Part shown: piece after piece, positions 17,920-28,527 of the stretch
Layout: each line of letters starts with the position of its first letter
Numbering within the stretch: the stretch's first letter is position 1
Source: Desulfobacteraceae bacterium Eth-SRB2
Lineage (GTDB): Bacteria > Desulfobacterota > Desulfobacteria > Desulfobacterales > UBA11574
NCBI GenBank assembly: GCA_004193595.1
Contig: RPGQ01000039.1
Coordinates: forward strand, 1-40,446
Reading direction: 5' to 3'
Length of the DNA: 40,446 bases
Position numbers and translations under genes: made by a program
The notes under the pieces: generated by a model
What the model saw: the letters and a program-made list of their open reading frames with translations, nothing else
Database searches by the model: none
What the model was told of the DNA's origin: nothing

Positions 17920-18912
17920 ATGATTACCATCATATTCATGCTGATTTTTATGTTTTTCGTTGCAGCAGCCGTATATGTGGATATCCTTAGGTACGCTGAT
18001 AAACCCGCAAGTGCCGAACCTGTAAAACAGGTTATCATTGTTGAATCCGGCCAGAAATTCAAGTCTCTTTCCGAGATACTGCATAAAAAAGGGGTGATCC
18101 GTCATCCTGCTAAATTCAGGTTGTTTTCCCGCATTAAAGGCCATGATAAAAACATAAAAGCCGGGGAATATGTCCTTTCCTCTACCATGACACCGAAAAG
18201 AATACTTGAAATCTTTGTCATCGGGAAGGTCCGTCTCCACAGAATCACCATACCGGAAGGATATAACCTGAGGCAGGTAGCACAGGTTGTATCCCGGGCA
18301 GGATTCGGAACCCAAGCAGATTTTTTAAAGGCCGCAACAAACGCCGATCTGGTGCATTCCAAAGGAATTGACGCCCAAACCTTTGAGGGATACCTTTTTC
18401 CTGATACCTATTATTTTACCAAAGACGCTACACCCGAAAAGATCATATCTTCAATGGTGAAACGTTTCTGGTCCGTGTTCAAGCCGGAATGGAAAAATCC
18501 AGCCAAAACCCATGGATTTACAATCCACCAAGTGGTAACACTTGCATCGATTATCGAAAAGGAGGCCGGTGTGGCCGTGGAACTGCCCATTATCTCTTCG
18601 GTTTTTCACAATCGTTTAAAGCGGAAAATACGTCTGCAAAGTGATCCCACGGTTATTTACGGCATAAAAAACTTTAACGGCAACATTACCCGAAGAGATC
18701 TTGCCAAAAAAACACCTTACAACACTTATAAAATCAAAGGTCTCCCTCCGGGTCCCATTGCAAACGCCGGAACCAAGGCCATAGAAGCCGCCCTTTACCC
18801 GGCAAAGACCCGGCTCCTTTATTTTGTTTCAAAAAAAGACAACACGCACCAGTTTTCAACAAACATAAAAGATCACAACAGGGCCGTGCGAAAATATCAA
18901 CTGGGCCACTGA
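17920..18912 (+). CDS. mltG: Endolytic murein transglycosylase MltG
   Basis: 330 aa. An N-terminal transmembrane helix (about 2-22) is followed by a LysM-like region and the YceG/MltG catalytic domain. Signatures are FEGYLFPDTY (155-164) and ASIIEKEAG (209-217), with E213 the likely catalytic glutamate, then SDPTVIYG and GLPPGPIANAG. It cleaves nascent glycan strands in the periplasm at the membrane. The ATG at 17920 is the only start in frame; its RBS is weak (GAAGAA). It stands alone between repeat-rich spacers. A broken reverse copy is at 26740-27728. Confidence 0.92.
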   Translation: MITIIFMLIFMFFVAAAVYVDILRYADKPASAEPVKQVIIVESGQKFKSLSEILHKKGVIRHPAKFRLFSRIKGHDKNIKAGEYVLSSTMTPKRILEIFVIGKVRLHRITIPEGYNLRQVAQVVSRAGFGTQADFLKAATNADLVHSKGIDAQTFEGYLFPDTYYFTKDATPEKIISSMVKRFWSVFKPEWKNPAKTHGFTIHQVVTLASIIEKEAGVAVELPIISSVFHNRLKRKIRLQSDPTVIYGIKNFNGNITRRDLAKKTPYNTYKIKGLPPGPIANAGTKAIEAALYPAKTRLLYFVSKKDNTHQFSTNIKDHNRAVRKYQLGH

Positions 18913-18939
18913 AAAGAAAGTTAGTTCGCTACGCTCACT

Positions 18940-19109
18940 ATTGGAATGCTGGAATACTGGAATGTTGGGTTCTGGGCCTTCGGCTTGGAAAGTCTAAGGC
19001 TTATAGAGAAAATGGAAAATTGGTTTATTGTAAAATTCTTCTTGAAGGGAATTAAATAGCGGAATGTCATCTTCTTTAACTCATCATTCCGATATTCCAA
19101 TATTGCATG
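18940..19109. repeat. GGAATACTGGAATG inverted pair downstream of mltG
   Basis: TTGGAATGCTGGAATACTGG near 18940 faces the inverted ATTCCGATATTCCAATATTG near 19086. It is the same family as 13247-13407. Confidence 0.5.
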
Positions 19110-19494
19110 TCCGAGTTAAAAGTAAAGAATCCTGGCCCAAAGGACCAGGCTTTGGTTTGCCCCTGAAAGGGGCTGTTTTAGTTAAAGCAGTACAAGTTAA
19201 AAGTGTCTAAAGTGATCTAAAGTGCCTAAAGTTATGGTGTCGCTTCGCTCCGCTGATTTTATATAATTGACAGAATTCCTTAACTTTAGCTCACTTCAAA
19301 CTTTAGTTCACTTCAAACTCTTGCAGCAATTCTTCAGGCAGAGCCATAGAACTCTGACCCCCGCAATGCGGGACAGGCATGGCCCATCGAAGATCCCGCA
19401 TCGCGGGGAAGGACCAAGTTTTTCAGGGCAAAATAAAAGCCCATAAAACACTATTATTTTCAATAAATTTTAAAGATTTCGGAATTAAAAATCT
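19110..19494. repeat. TAAAGTG-type repeat pair and gene-free spacer
   Basis: CTAAAGTGATCTAAAGTGCC at 19206-19225 is followed by the inverted ACTTTAG-rich run at 19283-19320. It matches the repeat downstream of tRNA-His. The rest of the interval (to the prmA-like start) shows no reading frame or clear promoter. Confidence 0.5.
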
Positions 19495-20340
19495 ATGACT
19501 GCATCTCAAGAAACCCCCAAAAAGACACTCACGGATAGTCAGGCAATCCGCCAAAAGGTGTTTGAAACGGTATCTGAGTCTAACAAAAAGCTGACTTACG
19601 GTGAACTGGAAAAAAGACTCTCCCAAAAATTTGCGGTCCATAAAAAAGTATTAAAAACGGCCATCAGTGAACTGGTGGCAGACCGCCAACTGGCCTATAC
19701 TTATAATTTCGGCTGTTCCTTCCTGGAAAAATCGTTTAATAAACCCACCCGCATCTCAAAACGGGTCGTTCTTAAACCGCCCGGCATGCGTTACACGCCC
19801 AAATCTGATGAGGTGGTCATTGATATATCTCAAGGTGCCTCCTTCGGCTCGGGAGAACACCCCACCACCCGGCTGGCTGTCAGGGGAATAGAATCGGCAT
19901 TATCCGGAAAAGATTGTTTGGTTAAAACAAACCATAGCCGAGCTCTGGACATTGGAACCGGGTCCGGAATTCTGGCAATAGCGGCGGTTGGGCTGGGAAT
20001 AAAGACGTCATTGGCAATTGACATCGATCCCTGCTCAAGATCGGAGGCCAAAAAAAATATTCGTTTGAACCACATGGAAGATCGAATCCGGATCCTTGAC
20101 CGTGACATCGAAAATATCAATGAAAAATTTTCCCTGATAACCGCCAACCTCCGGTATCCAACCCTTAAACGGCTTTGTTCTCTGATTTCAAAAATAACGG
20201 AACAACCCGGTATAGTTGTGGTTTCGGGAATCAAAACAGATGAGGTAACGGACATTCTGGAAAGTTACACCCGGAAAGGCTTTAGATGTACCTGGAAAGC
20301 AGTTGAGAAAGAGTGGGCGGGGATGGTATTCGTTCGGTAG
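19495..20340 (+). CDS. PrmA-like methyltransferase with N-terminal winged-helix-like domain
   Basis: 281 aa. The C-terminal half is a class I SAM methyltransferase of the ribosomal protein L11 methyltransferase type: GASFGSGEHPTTRL, then motif I LDIGTGSGILAIAA, acidic motif II DIDP, and ITANLRYPTLKRL in the place of the PrmA ANL-x-P catalytic motif. The first 75 residues look like a small winged helix (KLTYGELEKRLSQKF...KTAISELVADRQLAY) instead of the PrmA substrate-recognition domain, so the substrate may not be L11. The TAG stop is formed at the first base of a MITE-like element. Confidence 0.7.
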   Translation: MTASQETPKKTLTDSQAIRQKVFETVSESNKKLTYGELEKRLSQKFAVHKKVLKTAISELVADRQLAYTYNFGCSFLEKSFNKPTRISKRVVLKPPGMRYTPKSDEVVIDISQGASFGSGEHPTTRLAVRGIESALSGKDCLVKTNHSRALDIGTGSGILAIAAVGLGIKTSLAIDIDPCSRSEAKKNIRLNHMEDRIRILDRDIENINEKFSLITANLRYPTLKRLCSLISKITEQPGIVVVSGIKTDEVTDILESYTRKGFRCTWKAVEKEWAGMVFVR

Positions 20341-20480
20341 TGTCCGTTCAGAAATGGCTAATTTCCCCAATTTCTACGTCAGGCTCAAATTTTAATCCTC
20401 GAAATACTTAATGTATTCCTCTGGTTAAAATTATCGCCTTCCTTGAACTTGAAAAAATTATCTCATTTCTGAATGGACAC
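20340..20480. mobile_element. MITE-like element, GTGTCC ends, abutting the prmA-like stop codon
   Basis: The ends GTGTCCGTTCAGAAATG and its inverse (one mismatch in 17) are 141 bases apart. The element starts at the last base of the upstream stop codon. It has the same form as 17500-17662 but a different interior. The degraded copy is at about 25140-25290. Confidence 0.7.
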
Positions 20481-20504
20481 TCGTTAATTACGAAATCAAA
20501 AAAA

Positions 20505-20600
20505 AACGGAGCGAGCTTGCTCTGAGATTAAAATCAGAAATATGAAAAAATCATAAGGCCGTTAACCTTGAACCCTGAACCTCTGAACTTTGAACCCTTA
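20505..20600. repeat. GTTCAAAGGTTC-family element, right half
   Basis: It contains GAGCGAGCTTGC, AAAATCATAAGGCC and a GAACCCTGAACC tail, matching the right half of 8277-8521. It sits directly upstream of nagZ. Confidence 0.55.
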
Positions 20601-20622
20601 CACAAAATACCAAGGAACAAAA

Positions 20623-21627
20623 ATGGATATTGCAGCATTTTCAGATGAACAATCCGCAGGCCAGCGGCTCATGGTGGGATTTGACGGAACCGAACTCAAC
20701 CCGGACCTCAAATTCCTTATTAAAACGTTGCATGTGGGCGGAATCGTCCTTTTTGCAAGGAACCTTATAAATCCAGACCAGATCAAACATCTGTGCTCAT
20801 CCGTTCAGGAATATGCCCGTTCCTGCGGCCGGCCGCCGCTCTTTATCTCTATTGACCAGGAAGGCGGAAGAGTCGCCAGACTCAAAGAACCCTTCACCCA
20901 GTTCCCGGGCAATCCCCAAATGAAAGGCCCTGAAGATGCGATTCATTTTGCCCGGGTCACGGCCGCAGAACTCACAGAGATCGGAGTCAACATGAACCTT
21001 GCGCCCGTATTGGATGTTGCTCCCCAAGACATAGACAGTGTCCAGGCAACCCGTGTATTCGGCAACGATCCCCTGTGGGTATCTGAACTGGGAACCGTGG
21101 TTATCGATCATCTTCAGGTAAATAATATCATGGCGGTGGCAAAACATTTTCCGGGGATCGGCCGCATCATAGTGGATCCACATGATGAAATCTCCGACCT
21201 GGATATTGATGCTGACGCCATGCAATCCACGGATCTGCTTCCCTTTAAAGCCGCCATAGACAAAAACGTGGCCGGAATCATGCTTTCTCATATTCGTTAT
21301 CCAAACATGGATGCCCAGTGGCCCGCAACCCTGTCCAAGACCATTGCCGGTGATCTTCTTCGCAAACAAATGGGGTATGGCGGCGTCATCATGACAGACG
21401 ATCTGGACATGGGCGCCATTAAAAAACATTATGATATCAAAACCGTTCTCCGGCAAATCCTTTCAGCAGACATTGACATCGCCCTGATCTGTCACAAGGG
21501 CCCGGATATTGAGAATGCTTTTGACGAAATTTTGAAATCCCTATCGGATTCCAACCGGATTAAAGAAAAAGGGTCCCAAGCTTTAAAAAGGATCATGAAG
21601 CTGAAAACAAAATATTTAAAATTTTAA
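20623..21627 (+). CDS. nagZ: Beta-N-acetylhexosaminidase NagZ (GH3)
   Basis: 334 aa from the ATG at 20623, preceded by AAGGAA; an earlier frame start has none. GH3 NagZ features are SIDQEGGRVARLK, AKHFPGIG (K174, H175), the DPH general acid/base dyad (D185, H187) and the nucleophile D259 in IMTDDLDMGAI. It removes N-acetylglucosamine from anhydromuropeptides in cytoplasmic murein recycling. This fits with mltG nearby, although they are not in one operon. A broken reverse copy is at 23996-24990. Confidence 0.92.
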   Translation: MDIAAFSDEQSAGQRLMVGFDGTELNPDLKFLIKTLHVGGIVLFARNLINPDQIKHLCSSVQEYARSCGRPPLFISIDQEGGRVARLKEPFTQFPGNPQMKGPEDAIHFARVTAAELTEIGVNMNLAPVLDVAPQDIDSVQATRVFGNDPLWVSELGTVVIDHLQVNNIMAVAKHFPGIGRIIVDPHDEISDLDIDADAMQSTDLLPFKAAIDKNVAGIMLSHIRYPNMDAQWPATLSKTIAGDLLRKQMGYGGVIMTDDLDMGAIKKHYDIKTVLRQILSADIDIALICHKGPDIENAFDEILKSLSDSNRIKEKGSQALKRIMKLKTKYLKF

Positions 21628-21682
21628 CCGGAAAAACTTGCCGGAAAAACTTGCAAAGCCTTGGATGGGATTGGAGACGCAT

Positions 21683-22990
21683 ATGGGTCACATTGTCAAT
21701 CCGGACAAAGAATATCGCCTTCTTCAACGGCGGCTGGATCAGAAGGTCACCGGGGCACCGGATTCACCGACCTTCACGAAAATCCTGAAACTTCTTTTCA
21801 CTCCGGAGGAGGCCGAGGTGGCCAGACGTATGCCCGGCCGCATGACATCCTTGAATGCCCTTTCCCACAAGCTGGAGATTCCCGAAAATGAGTTGAACGA
21901 CCAGATGACGGAAATGGCCAAAAGAGGAGTCGTGCTTGACGTTGAACACAACGGACAACGCTACTTCGGACTTCCCCCGGTGGTAATCGGCTTATTTGAA
22001 TTCACCTTTATGCGTGCTCGTGATGATATGCCAATGGCCGAACTATCTCGCCTTTTCGAGGAATACATGTATGAGAATGACAATTTCTTTCGCAGCGTCT
22101 CCGCAGGGAAAACCCAGATCTTTCGCGCCCTGGTTCGCGAAGAGGCGATCGTCCAGGGCGACCACACGGAAATTCTTGACTGGGAACGGGCGAGCAAAAT
22201 TGTGACATCAGCGTCAACCATAGCCGTCGGACTCTGCCAGTGCCACCATTCGGCCATGCATCTGGGAACCGCTTGCGACAGACCTCAAGAGACATGCCTG
22301 ACGCTCAACCATGGCGCAGAGTCGATGATCCGGGCCGGAATTGCCCGGCAGATCACATCTTCGGAAGGCATGCGTATATTGGAACAGTGTAAGGAGGCCG
22401 GTCTTGCACAGACGGGTGACAATGTGCAGCGCAAGGTGACATTCATCTGCAATTGCTGCGGATGCTGCTGCCATCTGATGCGAGGAATCAAGACTTTTGA
22501 CCTCCCGAACGCTATCGTTACTTCGAATTGGATCATGCAGGTCGATCTATCCAAGTGCAAGGGATGCGGCAAGTGTGCCGAGATATGCCCGGTGCAAGCC
22601 ATTACCATACTCGAACAGACGGATGGGGAAAAGAAACGGAGGTGGGCAGTGTGCGAAGAGAGGTTATGCCTCGGATGCGGCGTCTGTTATTCTGCCTGCA
22701 AGTTTGGAGGCGTGACAATGAAGCCCCGATCCAAGCGAGTGTTCACCCCCGAAACTGCCTTTGATCAGATGATCTCCATGGCCATTGAGAGAGGCAAACT
22801 CGCAAACCTTCTCTTCGACGATCCTGAAAAACTGAGCCACCGGGCCATGGCACGGGTTGTCGGCGTCTTGGAAAAATCCTCGCCTGTCAAGGCCGCCAAG
22901 GCGATCGAGCCACTCAAGTCGACATTCTTGAATATGATGGTCATCGGTGCAAAGAAGCATTCCGGGGAGATAGGTGATCTCCTTACGTAA
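21683..22990 (+). CDS. Winged-helix, cysteine-rich 4Fe-4S ferredoxin-domain protein
   Basis: 435 aa from the ATG at 21683, with GGAGA five bases upstream; an earlier frame start lacks an RBS. Residues about 30-95 resemble a winged helix (NALSHKLEIPENELNDQMTE). The middle carries clusters CQCHH...C, and CNCCGCCCH near residue 256. The C-terminal part has a two-cluster ferredoxin domain, CKGCGKCAEICP (from C292) and CLGCGVCYSACK. Such proteins are common in sulfate reducers and annotated only as 4Fe-4S binding proteins; the role is unknown, perhaps redox sensing or electron transfer. The inverted duplication begins inside it: only its first ~270 codons are repeated at 23118-23945. Confidence 0.8.
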   Translation: MGHIVNPDKEYRLLQRRLDQKVTGAPDSPTFTKILKLLFTPEEAEVARRMPGRMTSLNALSHKLEIPENELNDQMTEMAKRGVVLDVEHNGQRYFGLPPVVIGLFEFTFMRARDDMPMAELSRLFEEYMYENDNFFRSVSAGKTQIFRALVREEAIVQGDHTEILDWERASKIVTSASTIAVGLCQCHHSAMHLGTACDRPQETCLTLNHGAESMIRAGIARQITSSEGMRILEQCKEAGLAQTGDNVQRKVTFICNCCGCCCHLMRGIKTFDLPNAIVTSNWIMQVDLSKCKGCGKCAEICPVQAITILEQTDGEKKRRWAVCEERLCLGCGVCYSACKFGGVTMKPRSKRVFTPETAFDQMISMAIERGKLANLLFDDPEKLSHRAMARVVGVLEKSSPVKAAKAIEPLKSTFLNMMVIGAKKHSGEIGDLLT

Positions 22991-23117
22991 AGAAGGCGTC
23001 GGCGTGAATGTAAAATCGGAATGGTTATGCACCATTCCAAAATGCGCAGAAAAAAACTAAAAATCTAAAGGACTCTTGGTTGTTTGAATGCCCTGCTCCC
23101 TTAGAACATGCGTATAA
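22991..23117. other. Single-copy turn region between the duplication arms
   Basis: Non-coding. With the last 500 bases of the 4Fe-4S gene it forms the ~620-base unpaired loop of the large inverted duplication. There is no insertion sequence or recognisable recombination site. Confidence 0.6.
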
Positions 23118-23945
23118 ATCATTGTTGTGATTCGCCATCAGGAGTGGCGGCAGCATCCGCAGCAATTGCAGATGAATGTCACCTTGCGCTGCATTGTCAC
23201 GGAAATCTGTGCAAGACCGGCCTCCTTACACTGTTCCAGCCTTGCATGCCTTCCAGATGTGATCTGCCGGGCGAGATTCCAGCCCGGATCATCAAATCAT
23301 ACATGGTTGAGCGTCCGGGCATATCTCTTGAAGGTCTGAAAATCGCAAAGCGGTTCCCAGATGCATGGCCGAATGGTGGCACTGGCAGAGTCCGACGGCT
23401 ATGGTTGACGCTGATGTCTGATTTTGCTCGCGGAACACAATCAAAAATTTCCGTGTGGTCGCCCTGGACGATGCTCTTCGCGAACCAGGGCGCGAAGATC
23501 TGGGTTTTCCTGCGGAGACGCTGCAGAAGAAATTGTCATTCTCATACATGTATTCCTCGAAAGGCTGAGATGGATTCGGCCATTGGCATATCATCACGGC
23601 ATAAAAGGTGAATTCAGAAATAAACATAAATCAATTTTGCCATCAATTGATTTACACCTGACATGGCCATGATTATTTTTTTAACTTAATCTTTGGTCAT
23701 TACCACCGGAAGATTTCGCTTTTTTCGCGCCCGAACTCCATCAATTTTCTCGCCCTCTCCTTGGGATGTTTTTAAAACGGCCAGACGCCAAAATCTGTGG
23801 CCACCTCGGCCTCCTCCAGATTGAAAGAAGTTTCAGGATTTTCGTGAAGGTCGGTGAATCCGGTGCCCCGGTAGACCTTCTGATCCAGCCGCCAATTTGA
23901 GAGGCGATATTCTTGTCGGATGAGCAGTAGCCCACTTGGCAAGTA
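23118..23945 (-). pseudogene. Degraded partial copy of the 4Fe-4S protein gene
   Basis: It reverse-matches the first ~270 codons of 21683-22990; for example, SFSYMYS-type shadow frames and the CNCCGCCC-coding stretch reappear. It is broken by many frameshifts. About 175 bases of the original near the start are replaced by unrelated sequence, including a ~70-base insert around 23628-23697. The ferredoxin domain is absent. Confidence 0.85.
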
Positions 23946-23995
23946 CTCCCAATCCTGTCCAGGCTTTGCAAGTTTTTCCGAAGCAAGTTTTCCGG

Positions 23996-24990
23996 TTAAA
24001 ATTTTAAATATTTTGTTTTTCAACTTCATGATCCTTTTTTAAAGCTTGGGACCCTTTTTTCTTTAATCCCGGTTGGAATCGTTAGGGATTTCAAAATTTC
24101 GTCAAAAGCACTTCTCTCAATATCCGGGCTGTGACAGATCAGGGCGTCGTAAAGTAATCTGCTGAAGGATTTGCCGGAGAACGGACATTATCATAATGTT
24201 TTTTAATGGCGCCCATGTCAGATCGTCTGTCATGATGACGCCGCCATGCCCATTTGTTTGCGAAAGAAGATCCACCGGCAATGGTGGACGGAAGTTGCGG
24301 GCCACTGGGCATGTTTGGATAACGAATAATATGAAAGCACTATGATTCCGGCGTTTTGTCTATGGCGGCTTTAAAGGGAAGCAGATCAAATGGATTGCAT
24401 GAAATCAGCATCAATATCAGGTCGGAGATTTCATCATGTGGATCCACACTTGATGCGGCCGATCCCGGAAAATGTTTTGCTTCACCGCCATGATATTATT
24501 TTACTGAATGATGGAAGTAGCGGTTCCCGGATTCAGATACCACAGGGGATCGTTGCCCGTCAAGGTTGCCGCGGACACTGTATCTATGTCTTGAGGAACA
24601 ACATCAATACGGGCGCAAGGTTCATGTTGACTCGTCTCTGTGAGTTCTGCGTAAATGACCCGGAGCAAAATGAATCATCGCTAAGAACCTTTCATTTTGG
24701 GGATTGCCGGGAGCGCTGAATTGAAAAGAGTTCTTTGAGTCTGGCGACTCTTCCGCGCTTCTGGTCAATAAGATAAAAACGGCGGCGGCGCAAGGAACGA
24801 GCATATTCTGAACGGATGAGCACAGATGTTTGATCCTGGTCTGGATTGCCAGGTTCTGCAAAAAGGCGTTTCACCCACGTACAACGTTTTGGCAAAGATT
24901 TGGGTCCGGGTTGAGTTCGGTTCGAAATCAAATCCACCATGAACCGCTATGCTGCGGTTGTTTATCTGAAAATGCTGCAGCCTATCCGAC
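23996..24990 (-). pseudogene. Degraded copy of nagZ
   Basis: The stop codon is preserved at 23996-23998, and the MKLK...KYLKF-coding end and the GGVIMTDDL segment (near 24215-24250) are readable in pieces. Multiple indels destroy the frame and the start codon is lost. Confidence 0.88.
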
Positions 24991-25289
24991 TTGTTCATAG
25001 CCGAGTATTTTATTGTAAGGGTTCAAGTTTCAAGGAAGTTCAAAGTTCAAAGATTTAACGGCCTTATGATTTTACCATATTTCTACTGATTTTAAATCTC
25101 GACCAGAAACAAGCTCATTTTTTTGATTTCGCGCTAATTAACGGTATCCCGTTCCGAAGTGAGAATCAATTTTTCCAGAAGTTCAAGGAGAGGCGATGTT
25201 TTGACAGAGGAATACCGTTAAATGACCGGTTAGGCCGAGCCCTGAAGAGATAATCAGTAGCGAGCTCTGAACGAGGATTTTCGAAACAG

Positions 25290-26146
25290 GCCTCCATAAT
25301 CCCCTTCCCCACTCTTTCTCAACTGCTTTAAGGGTACATCTAAAGCCTTTCCGGGTGTAACTTTCAAGAATGTAAAATTTACCTCATCTGTTTTGATTCC
25401 CGAAACCACAACTATACCAGGTTGAATTTCGAAATTATTTTGGAAATCGAGAGAACAAAACTTCGCCGTTTAAGGGGTTGGATACCGAGTTGCCCGGCGG
25501 TTATCAGGGAAAATTTTTCATTTATTGATATTTTTCGAATATTACATTCGAGGATCCGGATTCGATCTTTCATGTGGTTCAAACGAATGTTTTGGCCTCC
25601 GATCTTGAGCGGGGATCGATGTCAATTGCCAATGACGTCAGCGTATTTTCAAGCCCAGCGCCGCTATTGCCAGAATTCCGGACGGTTCCAATGTCCAGAG
25701 CTCGGCTATGGTTGTTTTTAACAAACAATCTTTCCGGATAATGCCGATTCTATTTGACAGCCAGCCGGGTGGTGGGGTGTTCTCGAAAGGAATGAAGGGC
25801 ACCTTGAGGATATATCAATACAGGCCACCTCATCAGATTTGGGCGTTGTAACGCATGCCAGGCAGTTTAAGAACGACCCGTTTTGAGATGCGGGTGGGTT
25901 TATTAAACGGTTATTTTCAGGAAGGAACAGCCGAAATTATAAGTATAGGCCAGTTGGTCTGCCACCAGTTCACTGATGGCCGTTTTAATACTTTTATGGA
26001 CCGCAAATTTTTGGGAGAGTCTTTTTTTCCAGTTCACCGTAAAGTCAGCTTTTGTTAGACTCAGATACAGATTTCAAACACCTTTTTGGCGGATTGCCTG
26101 ACTATCAATGAGTGTCTTTTTAGGGGTTTCTTGAGGATGCAGTCAT
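25290..26146 (-). pseudogene. Degraded copy of the prmA-like gene
   Basis: The ATG is still at 26144-26146. Fragments coding TASQETPK-like, FFGLGT and KGFRCT segments appear in shifting frames. The MITE beyond its end is present but scrambled (about 25140-25290). Confidence 0.85.
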
Positions 26147-26739
26147 AGATTTTTAATTCGAAATCTTTGAAAATTTATTGAAAATAATAGTGTTTTATGG
26201 GCTTTTATTTTTGCTGAAAAACTTAGTCCTTTTGATGCAGGATCTTCGATAGACCATGCCTGTCCACATTGCGGGGAGTCAGAGTTCTATGGCTCTGCCT
26301 GAAGAATTGCTGCAAGAGTTTAGGAAGTGAACTAAAGTTTGAAGTGAGCTAAAGTTAGGAGTTCTGTCAATTATATAAAAATCCAGCGGAGCGAAGCGAC
26401 ACCATAACTTTAGGCACTTTAGATCACTTTAGACACTTTTAACTTGTACTGCTTTTAAACTAAAACTGGCCCTTTCGAAGGGGCAAACTAAAACTTTCTG
26501 GTCCTTTGGGCCGGGATTTCTTTACTTTTAACTCGGACATGCAATATTGGAATCTATCAGATTGATGAGTTAAAGAGATGACATTCCGCTATTTGAATTC
26601 CCTTCAAGAAGAATTTTACAATAAACCAGTTTTTCCATTTTCTCTATAAAGCCTTAGACTTTTCGAAGCCGAGGCCCAGGACTAACATTCAGTATTCCAG
26701 CATTCAATGAGTAGGCGCTGGCGAACTAACTTTTCTTTT

Positions 26740-27728
26740 CAGTGGCTGATTGATATTTTCGCGCGGCCCTGTTGTGATCTTTATGTTTGTTTGAAAACTG
26801 GTGCGTGTTGTCTTTTTTTGAAACAAAATAAAGGAGCCGGATGCTGCCGGGTAAGGGCGGCTTCTATGGCCTTAGTTTCCGGCGTTTGCAATGGGACCCG
26901 GAGGAGACCTTTGATTTTATAAGTGTTGCCAAAAGGTGTTTTGGCGAATCTCTTCGGGTAATGTTGCCGTTAAAGAGTTTTTATGCGTAAATAACCGTGG
27001 GATCACTTTGCAGACGTATTTTCCTTTGGCGGTGTGAAAAACCGAAGAGATAATGGGGCGAGTTCGACGCAGCTCCTTTTCGATAATCGATGCAAGTGTT
27101 ACCACTTGGTGGATTATAGAGAAATCCATGGAGTTTTAGCTGGATTTTCAGTACCGAAGCGGAACACGGACCAGGAAACGTTTCACCATTGAAGATATGA
27201 TCTTTTCGGGTGTAGCGTCTTTTATTAAAATAATAGGTATCAGGAAAAAAGGTATCTCAAAGGTTGGGCGTCAATTCGTGGAATGCACCACAGATCGGCG
27301 TTTGTTGCGGCCTTTAAAAATCTGCTTGGGTTCGAATCCTGCCCGGGATACAACCTGTGCTACCTGCCTAGGTTATATCCTTCCGGTATGTGATTCTGTG
27401 GAGACGGACCTTCCCGATGACAAAGATTTTAAGGAAAGTATTCTTTTCGGTGTCGCCAGGTAGAGGACATATTCCCCGGCTTTTATGTTTTTATCATGGC
27501 CTTTAATGCGGGGAAAACAACCTGAATTGCTTAAGGATGACGGATGCACCTTTTATGCAGTATCTCGGAAAGAGACTTGAATTTCTGGCCGGATTCAACA
27601 ATGATAACCTTTCTTTTACAGGTTCGGCGCCTACCCGGGTTTATCCAGCGTACCTAAGGATATCCACACTTATACGGCTGCTGCAACGAAAAACATATAA
27701 AATCAGCATGAATATGATGGTAATCCAT
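26740..27728 (-). pseudogene. Degraded copy of mltG
   Basis: Start (27726-27728) and stop (26740-26742) positions are recognisable. The catalytic segment still reads HQVVTLASIIEKE in one short frame (near 27060-27115), but the rest is frameshifted. Confidence 0.88.
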
Positions 27729-28005
27729 AATTTCTTCAGGAGTTTAAACGCTCAGATTTAAAGATGAATTAATCAATTTTGCTTTCCAAATAGGCGCCTC
27801 TTGTCAAAGGGTAATGTTAATTAACGTCTCGAGGAATTTAAACAATTGGATGAAATTAAAGATTTTTTAATAGCGCCCGGTTTTATGCCACTTCCATGGA
27901 ATGATGGGAGATGCTGGAATACTGGAATAATGTGTTAAAAACGTATAACTTCAGTGTTCGGATCAAAGGTTTTTGGGGCCAATTTTTTAATCCCAATATT
28001 AGGTA

Positions 28006-28164
28006 GTGTCCATCCATAAATGAGAGAGTTTTTGTTCAAGATCAAGGCATGCGAAAAATAGCCACCAGGCATATAGTTGATATTCGAGGATTATTTTTGA
28101 GCATAGCGAGACTTACTTACGCCTTTGGCGGGTTACGGGCAAAAGACCATTTATGGATCAGACA
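28006..28164. mobile_element. Degraded copy of the GTGTCC MITE-like element
   Basis: The left end GTGTCCATCCATAAATG is intact at 28006-28022. The right end is changed to TTTATGGATCAGAC. It mirrors 17500-17662. Confidence 0.7.
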
Positions 28165-28527
28165 ATTAGCACCATCAAGTATCAGTATATGTCTTGATTT
28201 CCTGGCTTTTATGTATATCATTAAATGATTGAATGGTAAAACTAAAATGATTGATAGCAACTCGTAAATGCTTAAGGATGATGAACTCGTAAAAGTCCGA
28301 TTTAGACGTTTCGTAAAGTTCAAACTCCCCCGCCAAACATATAGGCGGGATAAAAGGCGTCACCAAATTTTGTAATCATGAGGCGTACTTTTCGTACGTT
28401 GAATGATTGCGAAATGCAGCACAACGCAAGTTGGACTTTTACGAGACCGTCGGATGGAATGAAAAAATATGAGTCGGAATCACTTAAAACAGATGAAACA
28501 TACCAGAGGGATTTGAACCGGGGCCTA

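Larger units (their letters stand above)
15931..22495 (+). repeat. Left arm of a 6.6-kb inverted duplication
   Basis: This segment is matched by the reverse complement of 23118-29705 through genes and intergenic repeats alike. It is the better-preserved copy: its genes are mostly intact. The outer boundary lies in the GTTC repeat at 15931-16018. The inner boundary lies inside the 4Fe-4S gene. About 620 bases (22496-23117) between the arms are single copy. Confidence 0.9.
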
